64,000 bases of DNA from NCBI RefSeq assembly GCF_018100925.1, contig NZ_JAGJEH010000007.1:62001-126000 (forward strand). Direction: 5' to 3'. Origin of the DNA: Pseudoalteromonas luteoviolacea. Its GTDB lineage: Bacteria > Pseudomonadota > Gammaproteobacteria > Enterobacterales > Alteromonadaceae. The position numbers were made by a program, and so were the translations under genes. The notes under the pieces are model-generated. The model was not told the DNA's origin, did no database searches, and was given only the letters and a program-made list of their open reading frames with translations. Shown here piece by piece: positions 58,001 through 64,000 of the stretch. How positions within the stretch are numbered: position 1 is the first letter of the stretch; every line of letters starts with the position of its first letter.

Positions 58001-59232
58001 GTGGCAATGTCACTTACTCAAGCCTCATGAGAGAAATGTCACCTCAGTATCAGCAAGCAACCGCTCTGCTTGCCGTGCTTGATGAGCATCACATACTTCA
58101 ATCTGCACAAATTCATGGCTATAAAGTTGAAGATATAAAAAAAGAAAATATCCTACTCCCTTCTGCTTATAACGATCCCTCCATAGCCCCTGCCAATATC
58201 TCTGGTAGAGATCTTCTGTTATTACAAGAAATCGCAATTTTAGAAACACTGAGTGTAGGCACGCCTGAGCAAAAAGCCAAACTCATCGAAACATATGGCA
58301 ATGCAGTAGTAGAGAGCTTTTCTAACACTGATGGACAAATACTTAGATATAACTGGCGCTCACTTGGTCGTGAAGCCATTACTAAGGGTCCATGGGAAGC
58401 ATTCAACAAAGCCTACTACCATGTAATTGGCCCAGCCTATGATAATGTCCAAGGTGCAGAAACGCTTAGAGAAATATTTAGAAATAAACGCGCCGATGCA
58501 CTAGAAGATTGGAGAATTATAGACGCAATCGCTCCCTTTGCAGGCGCATCTCGCTATGTGGCCGTTTCGGCTTCCCAAGCGGCAGAGACTATAACGCGAA
58601 ATGTAGCAACACGGGTAGTCTCTGAAGGAGTCGAAAGAGACAAACTCAATTTTGTTGAAGCACTGCGTGAAAAAACTAAAGTCCTGCTTGAGATTGGCGA
58701 TGGAAGAAAACCAGAGGTGAAAAACAGAACAGCTATTTCACAATTTTTTGAAGCAGGTAAACAAGGCTCGGAGTCGCCGCTTTTTTATAATTTTACCGGC
58801 AACCCGAGTAAAGTATCCAGTCTAGTTAAAAACGGTTATGCTGAGTGGGTGGAAGTAGACAAATCAATAGCGATTAAAGATGTGGACAAGTACTTGAAAC
58901 ATATAGCTAAAGATCTTTACACTGCTACTAATGTCGAGCCACTTCACCCTATCATGAGACAACGTATCTCAGACTATTTGAATTATACAAACGCCAATAA
59001 CATACCCATACCAACTGGATCGGCGGGATCGCCTGGGTTGCACGCAGAGGTTAGAGCTGTAAACTGGTATCTAAATAATGTGAGCACGGATTTAACTAAA
59101 ATCTCTATCGCAACTTTTAAGCTTAAAGGAGATGGGGTAGGCAAGCCCTTTACAGCTTGTCAAAATTGCAGTGGGATCCTTAAAGGCTTAGAGATCTTAA
59201 CGGATATGGACAAATACAAGGCGGGACAATGA
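55027..59232 (+). CDS. DUF637-type polymorphic toxin with C-terminal deaminase-fold domain
   Basis: A 1401-residue protein with a signal-like N-terminus (hydrophobic segment about 18-38). Residues of about 230-470 carry haemagglutinin-like strands (GTLYNYGQINAARNVKIVAG). About 670-860 is a Gly/Ala-rich region (AAMAIVAIAVSVAMGPQGAG, then LANGEGIDGAI) matching the DUF637 family found in filamentous haemagglutinin and CdiA proteins. The last 65 residues contain GLHAEVRAVNWYL (His1339, Glu1341) and FTACQNCSGIL (Cys1378, Cys1381), the H-x-E and C-x-x-C zinc site of deaminase-fold toxins, most like the YwqJ class. Thus it is probably delivered to rival cells and deaminates a nucleic-acid base. The stop overlaps the next gene by four bases. 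Confidence 0.75.
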   Translation: MNTSMENIKRSLWHKATSYGLTLFMMLQLTLPSVASALTSVSNEQVQHDLTSEQMFIRSVVSDYLYQRSSYIPKPSSAYGNQSIAEFHSKLKTSAIYRLPNIKSVDYIPITGNITFFVPKKRTTYPLQKQVGDNFVQKKLIGSQIKRLIGRTYYKDTFTSEQQQINQLYVNAMTVAKRSSFTHMFGAPLPSDIADTLNIDFIWPESRNIAGNYVLVPVVHLRTSVVDAQSIDGTHTVEFRKSNASFKSASISNADLKIQRDASFSTINDLVIGSKSSITLSSGASNIYAGVSYIEDGRGNIKGVASGTLYNYGQINAARNVKIVAGNYEQKTFVHRFRSAHGYEDHLGTVASINAGGSISINTYGNMVFEGATANAAGGSIKLNSNGSIYIGAAKLENAASFKIKGGQKNEKGISYVQSILSARDNISLYAAGVIEIKASELHADKGIIDILGQNGVYILNELGEQSSSYNRKWGKTTEQEQQLQTMAIHSALEAGKSVKIASHLGDITLKATKIKSGTGTSIEAPDGRINLLLAIQQKEYFYNKVKKGTWKIKTETKQDQVDTAVYNEIIGGVKVHATHGLTLELGQYEGEDISHVVNQFAGSDSLSWMADIYNDPRYNCPSTSSHQAPGDFNAYAYEAMRHDPDFQQCNNLLDVVYHKLEKIHIHEKTSTLSPAAMAIVAIAVSVAMGPQGAGWIGSKGAIATAVGQGTFSAAALSAGAATLTTQAVTSLANGEGIDGAIKSIVDSDNLRSLAISMATAGVLKDIDAISFFEVDPNIASASAQALASVGNQALQIVADSAARAGIETVIQGGNFGTLTDSFVAGLRSGAVSALGRGITSQIESFDISEASKYIAHAATGCLLANVSSTHGNSSQQCLAGASGSVAAKFVASRYDHRVDKLTKQGEDIAAWLEKHVGVDPSTLSDKELNYFLNTHKVSAAELSQWNRFKVATSEIRQLQEAGADISRLVAGLTAFVAKGSSEVISRAAEQGGNVTYSSLMREMSPQYQQATALLAVLDEHHILQSAQIHGYKVEDIKKENILLPSAYNDPSIAPANISGRDLLLLQEIAILETLSVGTPEQKAKLIETYGNAVVESFSNTDGQILRYNWRSLGREAITKGPWEAFNKAYYHVIGPAYDNVQGAETLREIFRNKRADALEDWRIIDAIAPFAGASRYVAVSASQAAETITRNVATRVVSEGVERDKLNFVEALREKTKVLLEIGDGRKPEVKNRTAISQFFEAGKQGSESPLFYNFTGNPSKVSSLVKNGYAEWVEVDKSIAIKDVDKYLKHIAKDLYTATNVEPLHPIMRQRISDYLNYTNANNIPIPTGSAGSPGLHAEVRAVNWYLNNVSTDLTKISIATFKLKGDGVGKPFTACQNCSGILKGLEILTDMDKYKAGQ

Positions 59233-60140
59233 ATACAAACGGGTTATTAATGGTGCTTTTTGAGGCTTTAGAGCTAAAGCAACAGCGCTATTACTATCAC
59301 AATACCCTATTTACTGGTATGGCGATTAGCCATACCGACGGGGTCGTAACCAGCCGGCATATGTATAAAGATGGCGTTAAGGAATGCGATTATGAACCGC
59401 CTTATTTAAATAAAACAACACATGCCATACTAGATGACTTGGTTGATTGCACCACAGATGAGCCCATGTATTTAAATGGAGAGAAGTATACTGGGATCAT
59501 ATACGGTATTTATCCAAAAGATAGAGTATCAAGCGAAGATGTTTTTATACGTGGTATGAACCGTGAAAACACACACTTTCACTACAATTCAACTGCGTTA
59601 CATGAACTACAAATAGAAACAATCGTGAATGAGCAGCTCTGCATAGATGAAATGCACGGATGGGATTCAAATGGCCAACTAGAATATTGGAATACAGGAA
59701 TTGAAAGCACCAAAGGCGAAATGAAAGGCCGTATTTCATTCAGATTAAATGAAGATTTTAGCATCAGTTTTTTTACAATTACCGGTGATTTCAACAAAGT
59801 ACTGGAAAACAGTGAGAACTTCACATGTCCCTACTTCCCAGCTCTGAAGCAGGTTCGTCAACTGAATTCAGGTCCTATTGATACATTTAACATAAATTTC
59901 TGTAAACAGCTGTGGGCTCATGAGCCTGTAATCAAGCAGCTAATAAAGGAACTTCAACCAGCAGAACTCGCAATAAGTGACTTTTCAAGTGAGTACCTAA
60001 GCCTGATCCAATATGCCTCCAAACATAATGTGAATAGGCTCGAGGTGTTTGGTTCTCTAGAGGAGCAAGACAGAGAAAGTTTAACATCATTTATTACCCA
60101 GCAATGCCCACATATTGAGCTAATTATATATAGCTCTTAA
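59229..60140 (+). CDS. Probable immunity protein to the deaminase toxin
   Basis: A 303-residue protein without signal peptide, so cytoplasmic, where a deaminase toxin would act. It starts inside the toxin gene's stop (ATGA), the usual tight toxin-immunity arrangement. The first two thirds hold beta-rich segments with repeated Tyr/Gly turns (LFTGMAISHTDGVV, GEKYTGIIYGIYPKD, GQLEYWNTGIES), somewhat like MORN-type repeats; the last 90 residues are alpha/beta. No catalytic motif is seen. Position, length and solubility suggest immunity, but the family is not recognised, and a chaperone or modifying role cannot be excluded. Confidence 0.6.
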   Translation: MNTNGLLMVLFEALELKQQRYYYHNTLFTGMAISHTDGVVTSRHMYKDGVKECDYEPPYLNKTTHAILDDLVDCTTDEPMYLNGEKYTGIIYGIYPKDRVSSEDVFIRGMNRENTHFHYNSTALHELQIETIVNEQLCIDEMHGWDSNGQLEYWNTGIESTKGEMKGRISFRLNEDFSISFFTITGDFNKVLENSENFTCPYFPALKQVRQLNSGPIDTFNINFCKQLWAHEPVIKQLIKELQPAELAISDFSSEYLSLIQYASKHNVNRLEVFGSLEEQDRESLTSFITQQCPHIELIIYSS

Positions 60141-60153
60141 GTTCAGCAACATC

Positions 60154-60201
60154 GGGCAGCCATAAAGTTAGGGTATTTAACTTCAACCATGATGGCTGCC
60201 C
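60154..60201 (+). terminator. Hairpin after the toxin-immunity operon
   Basis: GGGCAGCCAT (60154-60163) pairs perfectly with ATGGCTGCCC (60192-60201) across a 28-base loop, 14 bases past the stop at 60140, then TTATACGTTTTA. The loop is long for an intrinsic terminator. Confidence 0.5.
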
Positions 60202-60909
60202 TTATACGTTTTACTATTCATTTTAATAGCGCACTGCTGAACGCGATAAGTGACAGTACAACCTCAAAAAGCTACTGACTAAAGATGTAGAGCTTCTAGC
60301 TGTATTGTTATTGAGTGTCTGCAATATTGCCTTTTGTCACCCCCAGCTATTAAGGTAAATGCATCACTAAATAGCAGAACTCTCTCATACTGTTTGAAAC
60401 CGACCTTGCCATAGTGTACTGTGGATGGTCACCCCCATTATTGCAATTATCGGTTTTTTAACCATTTTTCATTCAAAAAAGCCATACAACCTGGCTAAAA
60501 CCCACTCACTTCGTAAACAATTGTAAAAATTAGAACGTTCTTTTTTGTATATAAAAATAATTTAAAAATGAAAAAATGTTAACGGGATGATTTTTTAGAT
60601 AACGACTTATCAGCATTACTACTCAGAGATTGACGGCCCCCAAAATTCCGACCCCAACAGAAACCCATACTAATCATAACGTTATGCAAGGACAAATGTC
60701 CCTATAAAAAACTTTAAACTGGCACTTGTGTTAATAAATAGATGCGACCAATTGTTGCAATTAGATGTCCTATGTTTAAGGCAATTTTAATAAAAAGTTC
60801 ATAATAGAGTATTATATTCGCCTCCCATTTTTTAATGGGAATATTTGCACCCTTAAAAATAATCTAACTCGCAAATGATAAAACAGAGTGATAAACACAC
60901 GGGAAAAAT
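60202..60909. other. Intergenic, about 708 bases, no gene seen
   Basis: AT-rich spacer. A TATTAT-type element at about 60807-60816 could be the -10 of the nuclease gene. No small gene or further repeat is supported. Confidence 0.4.
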
Positions 60910-63900
60910 ATGAACTCTAACAATAAGCATCGTGGAAAACTGCGATACTTGGGCCGCTGCATCGCTATGGGGCTGTGTTCAAGTGTCGTTATTGGCCACG
61001 CAAATGCGAACGTTATCTTTACAGAATATGTCGAAGGTAGCAGCAATAACAAAGCGCTTGAAATTACTAACTTTGGCAACAATAGTATCGATCTTAGTAC
61101 CGTCAGTATTGCGCTAACTGCAAATGGTAAAAAGTTGGATGAGGTCACTCCACTCACCCTATCCGGAACTCTGGCAGCGGGCAGCAGTTATGTCCTTTAC
61201 AACAACGGTGCGAGTGACGAACTAAAAGCGCTTGGCGATATCGCCAGCACCGCCACTTATTTCAATGGTGACGACGCACTAACCCTAATGGTCAATGGCG
61301 TCATCGTTGACAGCATTGGTCAAGTTGGTACCGATCCGGGCAGCAGCTGGGGTTCAGGTGACACCAGTACAAAAGATAAAACACTCCGTCGCAAAATGGG
61401 CATCGAAAGTGGTGACATCACCATAGATGATGCATTTGATCCAGCCAATGAATGGATAGGCTTTGCAAAAAACACTTTTGATGGTCTTGGTTGCTCAGGT
61501 ATCACAGCCTGTGGCGGCGACGGCAATATCCCGTCAGAAATAAGTGGTGAGCCAAAAGGCATAGTGAATGCCACTGACAATTACATATTCACGCCTACAG
61601 TCACCAACCTAGATGATGACACACTGGTCTTTGCAATCGAAAACAAACCAAATTGGGCAACTTTTGATACAGCCACGGGGAAGTTATCAGGGACGCCGAC
61701 AGCGGCCGATATCGGTATATATGACAACATTGTTATCACCGTTAACGATGGCACAGTCATCAATGCACTTAACGGTTTCTCAATCTTGGTAAGAGCAGCT
61801 GGCACCAATGATGCACCGCTAATAACTGGCTCACCAAACACCTCTGTACAGGCAACTCGAAACTATACGTTTACACCCGATGTCATCGATTTAGAAAATG
61901 ACAGTCTAGTATTTTCCATCACCAACAAGCCGAGTTGGGCGACTTTTGATACGGCTTCAGGCCAACTTGCTGGCACGCCAGCGGAGTCTGACACCGGCAA
62001 TAATGAAAACATCATCATTTCTGTATCTGATGGTTTCAATGCCCCGGTGAGCCTACCAGCCTTTTCAATTACGGTTACAGACAAACCGGGCAGCAACTAT
62101 GATTACAATACCTACTATGCTTCAGCAATTGGTAAAGTCGGTGCTGAGTTAGAAAACGCACTGTCTTTAGTTGCGCGACAAGGTCAGCAAAGAATGACTT
62201 ACTCGCAAGTATGGGATGCTCTAAAGTATACCGATGAAGATCCAGATAACTCAAACAATGTGCTGCTGTTTTATACAGGAAAAAGTCAGTCAAAAGATAC
62301 CAACGGTGGCGGCACAACGGATTGGAACCGTGAACATAGCTGGCCAAAATCCCATGGTTTCCCGAGTGAAAACCAATATGGTTACACCGACATTCACCAC
62401 CTTAGACCCACAAATGTAAAGGTTAACTCAACGCGAAGCAGCAAAGATTATGACGATGGTGGTAACCCAGTTGATGGCGCCCCAGGTAACTTTACTGACA
62501 GCGACTCATTTGAGCCCAGAGATGCAGTCAAAGGCGATGCTGCGCGTATGATGTTCTACATGGCAGTTCGCTATGATGGTACAGACGGCAGCATGCCCGA
62601 CCTTGAGCTTGTCAACAATATTAGCGCGAGTAGCTCACCTACTTTAGGCGTGCTTTGTAACCTCATGGATTGGCATCGTGAAGATACCGTTGATAAGCTA
62701 GAGCTTGATAGACACCAACGTATTGTTGAGCAACAAGGTAACCGCAACCCTTTTGTTGATAATCCTGAGTTTGCAGAAATACTATTCGGTGAAACTTGTC
62801 CAAAGTTAGGCGACGTGGCACCTGTCATTGGTGGTCAACCCGAGCTCATCGTTGGGACTGGTCGTCAATATAGCTTCACCCCTACGGCCTCTGATCAAAA
62901 CAAAGATACTTTAACCTTCTCGATCGTGAACAAGCCTTCATGGGCGACTTTTGATACGCAAACAGGTCATTTATCTGGTATACCTGCTGTTGCTGATATT
63001 GCGATTTATGAACATATTCAAATCTCAGTAACCGATGGTACATCTACCGTGTCTCTACCAAGCTTTAATATTGAAGTGGTAGATTCAAGTGCGATTAAAA
63101 ACCCGCCTACTATCATAGGAACACCAAGTACCAGTGCGATTGTGGGTATTGCGTATCGTTTTAAACCAGAAGCGAACGATGAAGACAATGACACCCTGAC
63201 TTTCTCAATCACTAATAAACCGACTTGGGCGACATTTAACACGCAAAATGGCGAATTGTCGGGCACTCCATCATCTCAAGATATTGGCGTGACGGATAAT
63301 ATCGTCATTGGTGTAACTGATGGCAATACAGGTATTGTAAATCTGCCCGAATTTTCGATTCAGGTCAGTGAACAGGTCGAAACGAGTAAAGTTATCTTCA
63401 CCGAATATATTGAAGGCAGCAGCAGCAATAAAGCGGTTGAAATCACAAACTTTACCGGCGCGACTCTGGATTTGAGCCGTGTCACAATCACATTGGCAGA
63501 CAATGGTAAACCACTGTCTACCGAAGGATTAAGAACACAAACACTATCTGGTGAGCTAAAACATGGCGAAACACATGTTATTGCCAACAGCGGTGCGAAT
63601 GACGAAATTAAGAGCCGTCAAGATAGCACGAGTACCATCACATACTTTAACGGTGATGATGCATTAGTGCTGGCTGTTGACGGCCAAATTGCCGATGTAT
63701 TTGGTCAAGTAGGGACAGATCCAGGTAGTGCATGGGGCAGCGGTAACACCTCAACAAAAGATAAAACTCTGCGTCGCAAAGAAGGGATCACATCTGGTGA
63801 TACAACCTTAGATGATGCTTTTGACCCAAGTGTTGAGTGGGAAGGATTCGAGAAAAATACTGCCGATGGCCTAGGCTGTAGCGGCGTTTTAGCCTGTGGT

Positions 63901-64000
63901 ACTGATGGTGGAACACCACCTCAAATTGAGATTGGCGCATGTAATGACCCTGCAACTTTAATTAGTGCAATTCAGGGTAACGGAGCTGCCAGCCCACTTG
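60910..64000 (+). CDS. Large secreted modular nuclease (endonuclease I plus ExeM/NucH-like start), truncated by the window end
   Basis: The frame is open for 1030 codons and runs off the window, so the C-terminus is unseen. Domains in order: signal peptide (about 1-33); lamin-tail domain 1 (about 34-205, VIFTEYVEGSSNNKALEI); two Ig-like/He_PIG repeats (about 208-390, with KP.WATFDT..G.L.GTP); endonuclease I domain (about 396-635) with the H-x-x-P-type motif NREHSWPKSHG near 473-483 and IHHLRPTN; two more Ig-like repeats; lamin-tail domain 2 (about 828-1000); then EIGACNDPATLISAIQGNG, the opening of the ExeM/NucH extracellular nuclease module. It probably degrades extracellular DNA for phosphate, nitrogen or biofilm release. 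GGGA precedes the ATG weakly. Confidence 0.85.
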   Translation, partial: MNSNNKHRGKLRYLGRCIAMGLCSSVVIGHANANVIFTEYVEGSSNNKALEITNFGNNSIDLSTVSIALTANGKKLDEVTPLTLSGTLAAGSSYVLYNNGASDELKALGDIASTATYFNGDDALTLMVNGVIVDSIGQVGTDPGSSWGSGDTSTKDKTLRRKMGIESGDITIDDAFDPANEWIGFAKNTFDGLGCSGITACGGDGNIPSEISGEPKGIVNATDNYIFTPTVTNLDDDTLVFAIENKPNWATFDTATGKLSGTPTAADIGIYDNIVITVNDGTVINALNGFSILVRAAGTNDAPLITGSPNTSVQATRNYTFTPDVIDLENDSLVFSITNKPSWATFDTASGQLAGTPAESDTGNNENIIISVSDGFNAPVSLPAFSITVTDKPGSNYDYNTYYASAIGKVGAELENALSLVARQGQQRMTYSQVWDALKYTDEDPDNSNNVLLFYTGKSQSKDTNGGGTTDWNREHSWPKSHGFPSENQYGYTDIHHLRPTNVKVNSTRSSKDYDDGGNPVDGAPGNFTDSDSFEPRDAVKGDAARMMFYMAVRYDGTDGSMPDLELVNNISASSSPTLGVLCNLMDWHREDTVDKLELDRHQRIVEQQGNRNPFVDNPEFAEILFGETCPKLGDVAPVIGGQPELIVGTGRQYSFTPTASDQNKDTLTFSIVNKPSWATFDTQTGHLSGIPAVADIAIYEHIQISVTDGTSTVSLPSFNIEVVDSSAIKNPPTIIGTPSTSAIVGIAYRFKPEANDEDNDTLTFSITNKPTWATFNTQNGELSGTPSSQDIGVTDNIVIGVTDGNTGIVNLPEFSIQVSEQVETSKVIFTEYIEGSSSNKAVEITNFTGATLDLSRVTITLADNGKPLSTEGLRTQTLSGELKHGETHVIANSGANDEIKSRQDSTSTITYFNGDDALVLAVDGQIADVFGQVGTDPGSAWGSGNTSTKDKTLRRKEGITSGDTTLDDAFDPSVEWEGFEKNTADGLGCSGVLACGTDGGTPPQIEIGACNDPATLISAIQGNGAASPL

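Noticed and set aside
51971..59232. One haemagglutinin gene split by a frameshift or sequencing error
   Set aside because: The second frame has its own ribosome binding site and signal-like N-terminus after a 17-base gap, and the first ends in a distinctive tail, so two genes are more likely.
60932..63587. Several open frames on both strands inside the nuclease gene
   Set aside because: They lie over the continuous 1030-codon frame from 60910, whose domains are recognisable; repeats in the gene create similar open frames on the other strand.

Overview
The window looks like chromosomal DNA of a marine gammaproteobacterium of the Alteromonadales, most likely Pseudoalteromonas. The inference rests on the AT-rich intergenic DNA, the many secreted hydrolases and TonB-dependent receptors, the GG-leader small peptides, the endonuclease I / ExeM-like giant nuclease and the general gene mix. 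No rRNA, tRNA, prophage, IS transposase, integrase or CRISPR array is visible.

Layout. 1-8.7 kb: an acetyltransferase, several small or unknown proteins, a short DsbB-like membrane protein, a DUF1353 protein, a secreted S33 peptidase, a GG-leader small peptide (minus strand, 6918-7100) and a cytochrome c/PQQ-type sugar dehydrogenase fusion. 8.7-19.9 kb: chemoreceptor, MaoC-like hydratase, outer-membrane barrel, MscS channel, a RoxA-like di-heme cytochrome, AraC regulator, HAD phosphatase, a secreted Cys-repeat protein, a small membrane protein and a trypsin-like protease. 20-23.4 kb: a PD40 beta-propeller protein, an unknown exported protein and a second GG-leader peptide with a near-ideal sigma-70 promoter.

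23.6-26.3 kb is a gene-cassette island. Three attC-like sites separate minus-strand cassettes: an Mrr-like PD-(D/E)xK nuclease, a small membrane protein, a small secreted protein and a decayed Cap4/DUF4297-like nuclease. There is no integron integrase in the window, so this is a CALIN-type cluster carrying defence-type nucleases.

26.6-35 kb: siderophore-interacting reductase, AraC regulator, acetyltransferase, then a TetR-MFP-RND efflux operon preceded by a doubled palindromic operator. 35-40.2 kb: a zinc-acquisition module, made of a His-rich ZnuD-like TonB receptor and a divergent M3 zinc peptidase, each with a Zur-box-like palindrome upstream. 40.2-51.4 kb: a TonB receptor overlapping a solute-binding protein, an M6 metalloprotease, a GxSxG hydrolase, a flavin amine oxidase lipoprotein and an unknown coiled-coil protein.

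51.9-60.1 kb is the most interesting locus: three tightly spaced genes encoding a haemagglutinin-like exported protein ending in a poly-Gly linker and a CxxC tail, a 1401-residue DUF637-type polymorphic toxin ending in a deaminase-fold domain, and an overlapping candidate immunity gene. From 60.9 kb to the window end runs the open reading frame of a very large secreted nuclease with a mirrored domain order around an endonuclease I domain; its C-terminus is outside the window.
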